The position numbers were made by a program, and so were the translations under genes. Shown here in pieces: positions 57,610 to 64,000 of a stretch of 64,000 bases of DNA (position 1 is its first letter; each line of letters begins with the position of its first letter). This DNA is from Comamonas phosphati. GTDB taxonomy: Bacteria; Pseudomonadota; Gammaproteobacteria; Burkholderiales; Burkholderiaceae_C. Where the stretch lies: the NCBI RefSeq assembly GCF_014637085.1, contig NZ_BMEU01000002.1, forward strand, positions 172,005 to 236,004, in the 5' to 3' direction. Below the pieces are notes generated by a model that ran no database searches, was not told where the DNA came from, and saw only the letters and a program-made list of their open reading frames with translations.

Positions 57610-58827
57610 ATGACCCCCATCATCAACAGCCTGCTGGACACGGACCTCTACAAATTCACCATGTGGCAGGCCATGCTGCACCGCCACCCGCAGACCGAGG
57701 CCGAATACGAATTCGTCTGCCGCACGCCCACGGCCTTCCCGCTGGCCGGGCTGCTGCCCGAGGTGGAGCGCGAACTCGACGCGCTGTGCTCCCTGCACTT
57801 TGTGCCCGACGAGCTGTCCTACCTGGCCGGCCTGCGCTTCATGAAGAGCGATTTCATCGACTTCCTGCGCATCTTCCAGTTCCAGCGCGCCTTCATCCGC
57901 GCCTGGGCCGATGGCGACACCCTGCACATCGTGGCGCGCGGCCCGCAGGTGCATGTGATGGGCTTCGAGATCTATGTGCTGGCCATCGTCAACGAGCTGT
58001 ACTTCCGCCGCTTCGACGCCGCGGTGGCACTGGCCGAGGGCCGCAAGCGCCTGGCCGGCAAGATCGCCCGGCTCAAACACCTGGCCGTGGAGACCAAGCT
58101 GCGCAACCCCTTCGAGCTGTTCGACTTCGGCGTGCGCCGCCGCTACTCGGGCGCCTGGCAGCGCGAGGTGGTGCAGACCTTTGCCCAGGAAACCTCGCAG
58201 TGGTTCAAGGGCACTTCGAACATGCTGCTGGCCCGCGACCTGAATCTGGTGCCGATCGGCACCATGGCCCATGAATACCTGCAAAGCTATCAGGCCCTGG
58301 GCGTGCGGCTGCGCGACTTCCAGAGCGCCGCGCTGGAGGACTGGGTGCAGGAATACCGCGGCGACCTGGGCATTGCACTGACCGATACCGTGGGCATGGA
58401 CGCTTTCCTCGCCGACTTCGACATGTACTTCGCCAAGCTGTTCGACGGCCTGCGCCACGACTCGGGCGACCCGTTCGAATGGGGCGAGAAGGCATTGGCC
58501 CACTACGCCAGGCTGCGCATCGATCCGCAGAACAAGCGCCTGGTGTTTTCGGACGGACTGGACCTGGACGCGGCGCTGGCCCTGTACCACCGCTTTGCCG
58601 AGCGCATCCAGTGCGGCTTCGGCATAGGCACGCGCCTGACCAACGACACGGGCCTGACCACCATCAACATCGTGATGAAGCTCACCCACGCCAACGGCCA
58701 GCCCGTGGCCAAGATCTCGGATTCGCCGGGCAAGACGCTGTGCAACGACGAGACCTATCTGGCCTATCTGCGCCAGGTCTTCAGCATCCCCGATCCCGTG
58801 GCCGGTGTAGCTGCCGCCCACCCTTAA
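57610..58827 (+). CDS. pncB: Nicotinate phosphoribosyltransferase
   Basis: Joins nicotinate and PRPP to give nicotinate mononucleotide, 405 residues. The opening LLDTDLYKFTMWQAML is a family hallmark, followed by GTSNMLLARDLNLVPIGTMA (written in part) with the His of AHEY that is phosphorylated, and FGIGTRLTND and KISDSPGKTLCND. The short gap after the nicotinamidase-like gene contains a weak third-family repeat. Confidence 0.95.
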   Translation: MTPIINSLLDTDLYKFTMWQAMLHRHPQTEAEYEFVCRTPTAFPLAGLLPEVERELDALCSLHFVPDELSYLAGLRFMKSDFIDFLRIFQFQRAFIRAWADGDTLHIVARGPQVHVMGFEIYVLAIVNELYFRRFDAAVALAEGRKRLAGKIARLKHLAVETKLRNPFELFDFGVRRRYSGAWQREVVQTFAQETSQWFKGTSNMLLARDLNLVPIGTMAHEYLQSYQALGVRLRDFQSAALEDWVQEYRGDLGIALTDTVGMDAFLADFDMYFAKLFDGLRHDSGDPFEWGEKALAHYARLRIDPQNKRLVFSDGLDLDAALALYHRFAERIQCGFGIGTRLTNDTGLTTINIVMKLTHANGQPVAKISDSPGKTLCNDETYLAYLRQVFSIPDPVAGVAAAHP

Positions 58828-58840
58828 CCAGGAGAGAGCC

Positions 58841-60574
58841 ATGCTGCGCGTCACCATCGCCCAACTGAACTACACGGTCGGAGACATTGCCGGAAACATC
58901 CTGCGCATGACCGAGGCGGCACGCCAGGCCCAGCGCGACGGCGCCGAGCTGGTGGTGTTCTCGGAGCTGTCGCTGTGCGGCTACTACCCCGGCGACATGC
59001 TGGACGAGCCCAGCTTTCTGCAGCGGCTGCAGCAGGGCCTGCACGACCTGCTGCAGGCCACGCGGGAGTTCCCGCAGCTGCACTGGGTGGTCGGCGCGCC
59101 CACGCGCGCCCAGGGCCCGGGCAAGCCCCTGCACAACAGCCTGCTGGTGCTTCACAACGGTCAGATCCGCCTGCGCTACGACAAGCAACTGCTGCCCACC
59201 TACAACATCTTCGACGAGCGCCGCCACTTCGAGCCCGGCGCCGATACGGCCAAGGTGCTGCGCATAGGCAGCTGCCAGGTCGGTTTCCTGGTCTGCGAGG
59301 ACGGCTGGAACGACCTGGGCGCGGACTACGCCACCAATCCCTTCATCCGCATGGGCGATGCGGCGCCGGACCTGGTCGTCAGCATCAACGCCAGCCCCAG
59401 CCACCTGGGCAAGCGCGAGCAGCGCCACGAGGTGTTCGCCCAGGCGGCGCAGCGCCACGCCCTGTCCATCCTGTATGTGAACCAGGTCGGCGGTCAGGAC
59501 CAGATCGTGTTCGACGGTGCCTCGTTCGCCGTCGTGCCCGACCACGGCGTGGTGTTTGAAGCCAAGCGCTTCGAAGAGGATGTGCGCACGCTGGAGCTGG
59601 ATGCGCAGGGGCGCTTCCAGCCCCTGGAAGGCGATCCGCTGAGTGGCGATCCGCTGGGTGGCAATCCGCTGCCGCAGATCTCCAGCCAAGGCCTTTCCAC
59701 CATGGAGTTCTATCGCCGGCAGATCGTGCTGGGCCTCACCGACTATGCGCGCCGCTGCGGCTTCAGGCAGGTGGTGGTGGGCAGCTCCGGCGGCATCGAC
59801 TCGGCGCTGACGCTGGCCCTGGCCGTGGACGCGCTGGGCGCCGACAATGTGCGGGCCATCACCATGCCTTCGCACTACTCCTCCAGCGGCTCGGTCGACG
59901 ATTCGGTGCAGCTGTGCCGCAATCTCGGCATCCAGCTCCACGAACACCCGATCAAGGATCTGGTCGACACCTATGCGCGCCAGTTCGAGGCCAGTTTCGG
60001 CGAGCCGCTCAAGGGCCTGGCCCTGGAGAATCTGCAGGCCCGCGCACGCGGCACCACGCTGATGGAGTTCTCCAATGCCTTCGGCCATCTGCTGCTGACC
60101 ACGGGCAACAAGTCCGAAGTCTCCGTGGGCTACTGCACGCTGTATGGCGACACCAACGGCGGCCTGGGGCTGATTGGCGATCTCTACAAGACCGAGGTGT
60201 TCGCGCTGTCGCGCCATATCAACGAGCGCGCGGGCCGCGAGCTGATTCCGCAGGCCATCATCGCCAAACCGCCGTCGGCCGAGCTCGCCCCCGGCCAGAA
60301 GGACGAAGACAGCCTGCCGCCCTACCCCGTGCTGGATGAAATCCTCAAGTGGCAGATCGAGGGCCGCCACCTGTCCGGTGCCGAATACGAGCATGCCGCG
60401 CAGTTCGTGGCCCAGCTCATGGAGCAACCCGGCGGCAGCGAGCTGGTTGCCCGCGTGCAAAAGCTCGTTTTCCGCAGCGAGTACAAGCGCCGCCAGGCTC
60501 CGCCCATGCTGCGCGTGCGGCCACGTGCCTTCGGCACGGGCCGGCAAATGCCGATTGCTGCACACTACGAATGA
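58841..60574 (+). CDS. nadE: Glutamine-dependent NAD+ synthase
   Basis: Two-domain enzyme, 577 residues, amidating nicotinate adenine dinucleotide with ammonia from glutamine. The N-terminal nitrilase domain has the triad Glu42 (FSELSLCGY), Lys115 (RYDKQLLP) and Cys152 (VCEDGWND). The C-terminal synthetase has the P-loop GSSGGIDSALT near residue 315 and TTGNKSEVSVGYCTLYGD. The interdomain linker carries three 5-residue repeats (see 59630-59674). Third gene of the NAD operon. Confidence 0.95.
   Translation: MLRVTIAQLNYTVGDIAGNILRMTEAARQAQRDGAELVVFSELSLCGYYPGDMLDEPSFLQRLQQGLHDLLQATREFPQLHWVVGAPTRAQGPGKPLHNSLLVLHNGQIRLRYDKQLLPTYNIFDERRHFEPGADTAKVLRIGSCQVGFLVCEDGWNDLGADYATNPFIRMGDAAPDLVVSINASPSHLGKREQRHEVFAQAAQRHALSILYVNQVGGQDQIVFDGASFAVVPDHGVVFEAKRFEEDVRTLELDAQGRFQPLEGDPLSGDPLGGNPLPQISSQGLSTMEFYRRQIVLGLTDYARRCGFRQVVVGSSGGIDSALTLALAVDALGADNVRAITMPSHYSSSGSVDDSVQLCRNLGIQLHEHPIKDLVDTYARQFEASFGEPLKGLALENLQARARGTTLMEFSNAFGHLLLTTGNKSEVSVGYCTLYGDTNGGLGLIGDLYKTEVFALSRHINERAGRELIPQAIIAKPPSAELAPGQKDEDSLPPYPVLDEILKWQIEGRHLSGAEYEHAAQFVAQLMEQPGGSELVARVQKLVFRSEYKRRQAPPMLRVRPRAFGTGRQMPIAAHYE
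59630..59674 (+). repeat. Triple 15-bp tandem repeat inside nadE
   Basis: GGCGATCCGCTGAGT, GGCGATCCGCTGGGT and GGCAATCCGCTGCCG encode GDPLS, GDPLG and GNPLP in the linker between amidase and synthetase domains. The frame is kept. Confidence 0.85.
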
Positions 60575-60613
60575 CTTCGCCGCCTTCAGACCACGGATTT
60601 CTCCAGATATCTC

Positions 60614-61783
60614 ATGCCACAAGCCAGCGCGCCCCTTTCCAGCCAACGCTTCGTCACCACCTCCCCCGAGACTCTGCCCACCTCCACGCCGGTGCATACG
60701 GCCGTGCTGATCGGGCGCTTCCAGCCGCTGCACAACGGCCATATGGCGCTGCTGCATGCGGCGCTGGAGCGGGCGCGCCAGGTGGTGGTGGTGCTGGGCA
60801 GCGCCTGGCAGGCCCCCAATCCCAAGAACCCCTTCAGCTGGCAGGAGCGTGCGCAGATGCTGCATGAGGCGCTTTCGCCAGGCGATGCCAAGCGCGTGCA
60901 CTGCGTGCCCGTGCGCGACTACTACAACGAACCGCTGTGGGTGCATGCCGTGCGCGACGCCGTCGGCGCCCATGTGCCCGAAGGCGCCAGCGTGGCGCTG
61001 GTCGGCCATTTCAAGGATGCCAGCAGCAGCTACCTGGCGCGCTTTCCCGGCTGGGAGCTGATCAGCCTGCCGCGCCTGGGCCAGTTCGATGCCACGCCGC
61101 TGCGCGATATCTTCCTGGGCGAAGGCGATGCCTCGCCCCAAGCCCGCGAGTCGGCCTTGGCCCAACTGGGCACCCAGGTTCCCGAAAGCACGCTGGGCTT
61201 TCTGCACCGCTGGGCGCAGACGCCTTTGTTCACGCGCATGCAGCAGGAATGGCGCATGTTGAATGCCTACAAGCAGGCCTGGTCCAAGGCGCCGTATGCG
61301 CCGGTCTTCGTGACCGTGGACGCGCTGCTGCGCTGCCGGATACCCAACAAGGATCCGCGCGGCCAGGACCAGGTGCTGCTGATCCAGCGCGGCCATGCGC
61401 CGGGCCAGGGCCTGTGGGCGCTGCCCGGCGGCTTTCTCGAACAACGCGACAGCCTGTGGCAATCCTGCGTGCGCGAGCTGCGCGAGGAGACCTGCGCCTC
61501 CATCAGCGAAGCGGACTTGCTGGCCGCGCTGCAGACCGTGCAGGTCTTCGACCACCCCGACCGCAGCCTGCGCGGGCGCACCATCACCCATGTGCACTAT
61601 CTGGACCTGGGCGTGCAGCCCAGCCTGCCGCCCGTGCAGGGCGCCGACGATGCGGCACAGGCCCGCTGGGTGGCCATTGCCGATCTGCCGCAGATGGAGG
61701 GCCAGTTCTTCGAGGACCACTTCCAGATACTGTGCCAATTCCTGCCCATCGCCTTGTCGAACGCCCAGCACGCTCACCCCTAA
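60614..61783 (+). CDS. nadM: Bifunctional NMN adenylyltransferase / Nudix hydrolase
   Basis: Two-domain protein, 389 residues. The N-terminal NadM-type adenylyltransferase has GRFQPLHNGHMALL; the C-terminal Nudix domain has ALPGGFLEQRDSLWQSCVRE followed by LREETC, a near-consensus box (Asp for the first Glu). The transferase forms dinucleotide from the mononucleotide; the Nudix part probably acts on ADP-ribose. Last gene of the operon pncA-like/pncB/nadE/nadM, so the whole route from nicotinamide to NAD is encoded here. Confidence 0.92.
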   Translation: MPQASAPLSSQRFVTTSPETLPTSTPVHTAVLIGRFQPLHNGHMALLHAALERARQVVVVLGSAWQAPNPKNPFSWQERAQMLHEALSPGDAKRVHCVPVRDYYNEPLWVHAVRDAVGAHVPEGASVALVGHFKDASSSYLARFPGWELISLPRLGQFDATPLRDIFLGEGDASPQARESALAQLGTQVPESTLGFLHRWAQTPLFTRMQQEWRMLNAYKQAWSKAPYAPVFVTVDALLRCRIPNKDPRGQDQVLLIQRGHAPGQGLWALPGGFLEQRDSLWQSCVRELREETCASISEADLLAALQTVQVFDHPDRSLRGRTITHVHYLDLGVQPSLPPVQGADDAAQARWVAIADLPQMEGQFFEDHFQILCQFLPIALSNAQHAHP

Positions 61784-61809
61784 AACCATAGCTTCTACCG
61801 CTTATGGAT

Positions 61810-61835
61810 AAATCGCCAGCCGGCGATTTCTTTTA
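61810..61835 (+). terminator. Terminator of the NAD operon
   Basis: AAATCGCC, loop AGCC, GGCGATTT followed by CTTTTATATTTT, 27 bases after the nadM stop. Confidence 0.85.
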
Positions 61836-62078
61836 TATTTTCAGCATGAGTCAAGCCATCATCCGCCCGCCGCCGGACAGGAAAATGGATGGCAAGCCTC
61901 TCGGCGTTGCCGTGTACTTCGTCAACTATTCCAGGGCAAGGCAGCCGCCTGAGCGGCCCCGCCCGGACCGAACATCAGGTTGATGCAAAAAGTAAATACG
62001 CGTCATCCACCCGATGGCGGAACCTCGCCGGCCTCAGAATCGCACGTCTTGAAACAAGATCGGCCCAGGAATCACAGG

Positions 62079-62384
62079 ATGCCCAGCTACCAAGAACTGC
62101 TCGCCCGGAAAAACGAACTGGACAAGCACATCGAACAAGCACGCCATGCCGAAGCCAAGCAGGCGCTGATCACGATCAAGCAGCTGATCGACACCTTCGG
62201 CTTCACCGCCCAGCAGGTCTTTCCCTGGAAGCCCGAGGAGAAGAAAAAGGTCCAGGCCAAGTACTACGACCCTGAAAGCGGCGCCACCTGGGTCGGCCGC
62301 GGCAAGCCGCCGAAATGGATCGAAGGCAAGAACCGCGATCTGTACGCCGTCAAGCAGACCGACAATCCCTTTCCCGTCGAGTAA
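62079..62384 (+). CDS. H-NS family histone-like protein
   Basis: Small nucleoid-associated protein, 101 residues with the start MPSYQELLARKNELD (AGGA nine bases upstream). An N-terminal coiled coil (about residues 5-35) for oligomerisation and the C-terminal H-NS DNA-binding motif ATWVGRGKPPKWI are seen; KYYDPESG precedes it as in betaproteobacterial BpH3/Bv3F-like proteins. Likely a silencer of AT-rich, acquired DNA. Stands alone after the NAD operon; the gap 62385-62561 contains no gene. Confidence 0.9.
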   Translation: MPSYQELLARKNELDKHIEQARHAEAKQALITIKQLIDTFGFTAQQVFPWKPEEKKKVQAKYYDPESGATWVGRGKPPKWIEGKNRDLYAVKQTDNPFPVE

Positions 62385-62561
62385 TGGCCTGCGGCCGCTG
62401 TCGCGCCCGGTCTGAGCCGGTCAGAAACTTTGTGTGCGAGGCAATTGCTGTTTATCAAGGAACCTGTAGCTCGCCACAATGTTCTCCGAGTCAGAGTCTG
62501 CATGAGGCTATCTACATGTGACCTGACCTCTCACATCGTCGACTCGACTTGACGGACATTT

Positions 62562-63245
62562 TCAATCGATCCCGATGAATATCGAATCCAGGTCAATCGT
62601 CACATCGGCCAACAGCTCGAGTTCCGGGGCTTGCAACTTTTGGGGTCCCGAGTAAGCACCCAACGCTTGGTCGCGCGCTTGCAGCAGCTCAATGATGTCG
62701 GGCATGCACAGCCGAACCACCGACTCGATGACCGCATCAACTTCAGGCTGGCCTGTATCCAGCCGTATGGACTCAAGCAGATTCAGCGTCAGGCGTGCAC
62801 TCAGCATCAGGTCACCGGTGACCCAGCTGTTTACCGTGAACAGCGAGATCGGAATTCCTTTGGCGTCCAGGCCGATGGCCAGCAAATGCCTTGTGTCGGG
62901 GTTGAGTGCAGGGCTGCCGCACAACGCGGCAAAGGCCTTTTCAGCACTGGACTGCAATCGCCTAGACCACAGGCCTCGGCGCGCAAACAGATGGATATGC
63001 CCGTGCTCCACGGCGCCAGGGCGATCCTCCGGGCTGTGGGAGTGGTAGAACCACTGAAAGCCGCTGGCCCGATCAATCGCGTCGTCTTCAGGGTAATGGA
63101 TCCATTGGCGCGGCGCTTGCCCTACCAACAGGCCACTCAGCAAATGCACGCCGCGCTCGGCCAGGTCTGAGTAGGTCTCCAGCAAGCGCAAAACGGCCTC
63201 CCGCTGTGACGGGGTGGACCGGCGTCGCGCGTGCCGGGCAACCAT
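62562..63245 (-). CDS. His-cluster protein of unknown function, coupled to the Cys/Lys-repeat peptide
   Basis: I do not recognise a characterised family with certainty (it may be the one catalogued as DUF6969). The 227-residue protein has no signal peptide or transmembrane segment. Residues 62-85 hold a dense His cluster: FQWFYHSHSPED (His68, His70) and GAVEHGHIHLFAR (His81, His83, His85), a plausible metal site. The C-terminal part (about 140-227) is helical and acidic. Its ATG overlaps the TGA of the upstream Cys/Lys-repeat gene (TGATG), so the two are translated together. A partner, processing or metal-loading role for that peptide is inference. Confidence 0.75.
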   Translation of the reverse strand: MVARHARRRSTPSQREAVLRLLETYSDLAERGVHLLSGLLVGQAPRQWIHYPEDDAIDRASGFQWFYHSHSPEDRPGAVEHGHIHLFARRGLWSRRLQSSAEKAFAALCGSPALNPDTRHLLAIGLDAKGIPISLFTVNSWVTGDLMLSARLTLNLLESIRLDTGQPEVDAVIESVVRLCMPDIIELLQARDQALGAYSGPQKLQAPELELLADVTIDLDSIFIGID

Positions 63246-63511
63246 CAGTTTTTAGCGCCCCACTTGGGTGAGCACTTGGCACCGCATTTCGGCGCACATT
63301 TCTTCGCCCCGCACTTGGCACTGGCCTTGGGGCCGCATTTCGTGGCACCGCACTTGGCAGCCACCTTCGGAGCACATTTTTTCGTGCCGCACTTAGCCGC
63401 AGTTTTCGGCTGGCATTTGACTGCGCCACTCATGTCCTGGGCGGCGGCGGGCAAGGCCAGGGTCGCGGCCGTCAGAGCAGCCAGGGAAGCGAATTTCAAA
63501 GAAGTCTTCAT
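63245..63511 (-). CDS. Secreted Cys/Lys-repeat peptide (candidate metal-binding or modified peptide)
   Basis: 88-residue precursor. A signal peptide (MKTSLKFASLAALTAATLAL, cleavage near PAAAQD, residue 25) is followed by 63 residues with 9 Cys and 16 Lys. All nine Cys (33, 41, 46, 54, 59, 67, 72, 76, 80) are directly preceded by Lys. The core repeats with a 13-residue period: AAKCGTKKCAPKV, AAKCGATKCGPKA, SAKCGAKKCAPK. AAGGAA lies before the ATG. The layout recalls bufferin/HvfA-type copper-binding peptides, but the motif differs (KCG and KKC rather than EGKCG) and no MNIO (DUF692) gene is in the window. Confidence 0.8.
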   Translation of the reverse strand: MKTSLKFASLAALTAATLALPAAAQDMSGAVKCQPKTAAKCGTKKCAPKVAAKCGATKCGPKASAKCGAKKCAPKCGAKCSPKWGAKN

Positions 63512-63610
63512 GATCGTTCCTTCAGTAAGGGAGTAGTGGGCACCGAGTCGGCGTTTGGCGTTCTCGGCCGCTAAGAACATGTTCACGACCTAAGAGGGGG
63601 CGGTATAGCG

Positions 63611-63658
63611 AAATGGTTCGCAGACGCTCAAAAAAAAATTATTTTCTGCGAACCATTT
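63611..63658. repeat. 14-bp perfect inverted repeat with AT-rich loop
   Basis: AAATGGTTCGCAGA (63611-63624) and TCTGCGAACCATTT (63645-63658) with a 20-base loop rich in A and T. It lies 100-147 bases upstream of the Cys/Lys-repeat start. Just before it (about 63572-63592) is a fragment CTAAGAACATGTTCACGA resembling the MITE-like ends. Confidence 0.7.
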
Positions 63659-63716
63659 GGGGATGAACCCACCTCCTAAGAGCACTTCCTCCGAGAGCGC
63701 CAAATTGCTAGCGTGA

Positions 63717-63892
63717 ACCTCCGAGGATCTGACCGATTTCTACACAGCCGAGGCGCAAGAGACCTTCAATCTGTCACCTGAACCTGAACTGGAGACTTCC
63801 GTGAAACGCCTCTTGGCACTGGCCCATGCATCTCGCGGCGCCATGATGAAAGTGAGGGGGCGCCTGATGCAGGCCAGCGAAATTGGCCAGAT
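63717..63892 (+). pseudogene. Gene fragment interrupted by an IS3-family element
   Basis: An open frame without start codon reads DLTDFYTAEAQETFNLSPEP, then ETSVKRLLALAHASRGAMM and KVRGRLMQASEIGQI up to the IS end at 63893. The composition looks coding but I do not recognise it. It is probably a remnant whose other end was removed or displaced by the IS. The rest of 63512-63716 holds repeats only. Confidence 0.35.
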
Positions 63893-64000
63893 TGAACCGC
63901 CCCGGGTTTCGTGGAGGCTGTTTGGTTTAAGTCAGGCCACCACCGTGGAGACCTGACTGGCGAGATGCCGGTAGTAGTTTGCCTCAGCTTGTGCCGGAGG
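63893..64000 (-). mobile_element. IS3-family insertion sequence, right end (partial)
   Basis: The terminal sequence TGAACCGCCCCGGGTTTCGT begins at 63893, followed about 30 bases inside by the transposase stop codon on the minus strand. Terminal TGAACCGCCCC with GTTTGGTTTAAG is typical of the ends of one IS3 subgroup. The element continues beyond the window. Confidence 0.7.
63932..64000 (-). CDS. IS3-family transposase OrfB, C-terminal end (partial)
   Basis: The last 22 codons read PPAQAEANYYRHLASQVSTVVA. The PPAxAEAxYY phrase is the usual C-terminus of IS3-family DDE transposases (OrfB). The rest of the gene lies past the window edge. Confidence 0.75.
   Translation of the reverse strand, partial: PPAQAEANYYRHLASQVSTVVA

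Noticed and set aside
58781-61789. Minus-strand open frame of about 1000 codons opposite nadE and nadM
   Set aside because: Antisense shadow of two clearly recognised genes in high-GC DNA.
61846-61983. 45-codon plus-strand frame beginning MSQAIIRPPPDRK
   Set aside because: It lies just after the NAD-operon terminator, has no clear ribosome-binding site and an Arg/Pro-rich translation; not enough support for a gene.

Overview
The window is high-GC bacterial DNA whose gene content and gene order point to a betaproteobacterium of the Comamonadaceae (Comamonas, Delftia or Acidovorax type; Comamonas is my best guess). The reasons are an mla operon with mlaA inside it, a pcaIJFD cluster with a Bug-type binding protein, pilMNOPQ-aroK-aroB-dgt, ccsBA next to a cytochrome c4, an nrtR-controlled NAD salvage operon, and dense intergenic palindromic repeats. 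No rRNA, tRNA, CRISPR array or phage was seen.

Layout. 1-5679 (minus): mlaFEDACB phospholipid-transport operon followed by an ABC-2 exporter (ATPase plus a permease cut by the window edge). 5899-8337 (minus): polar amino-acid ABC importer (binding lipoprotein, permease, ATPase). 8701-15179 (minus): glutamate synthase gltBD with a vestigial duplicate of the gltD 3-prime end before its terminator. 15449-16141: REP-associated tyrosine transposase (RAYT). 16231-23662: pcaR divergent from pcaI-pcaJ-pcaF-pcaD-transporter-catC-Bug, the lower beta-ketoadipate pathway. 23680-29776 (minus): phosphatase island with two PhoA paralogues, a PhoX/DUF839 protein and a His-rich secreted protein, with a Pho box in front. 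30147-40079 (minus): pilMNOPQ, aroK, aroB, dgt, DUF1415 and a methyltransferase. 40389-42773 (plus): class A penicillin-binding protein. 42954-46397: cyaY, lptM, a di-iron/metallo-beta-lactamase protein under a likely FNR promoter, and msrP/msrQ split by a repeat element. 46628-50928 (minus): ccsA, ccsB and cytochrome c4. 51005-55802: engB, an epoxide-hydrolase-like enzyme (plus), two lipid A acyltransferase homologues (minus), metK (plus). 55869-61783: nrtR divergent from a pncA-like gene, pncB, nadE and nadM. 62079-63511: H-NS-like protein, then a two-gene unit made of a secreted Cys/Lys-repeat peptide and a His-rich partner. 63893-64000: end of an IS3-family element.

The most distinctive non-genic content is a set of intergenic repeat families: (1) a REP-like hairpin of about 70-80 bp that always begins just after a stop codon (six copies, twice supplying the stop codon, one abutting the RAYT); (2) a MITE-like element with ends like TAAGAACGTGYTYAYRATCTC, intact at 45122-45393 where it supplies the ribosome-binding site and start of msrQ, with collapsed or residual copies at 17155, 20692 and about 63572; (3) an AGCTGCC/GCGCTT palindrome often acting as a terminator; (4) a GCAATAGC/ATTTGCAAC repeat.

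The best candidate for an undescribed system is the translationally coupled pair at 62562-63511. It encodes a signal-peptide-bearing peptide with nine KC dipeptides in a 13-residue period, followed by a cytosolic His-cluster protein. The layout resembles metal-binding modified peptides but no known maturase is visible.
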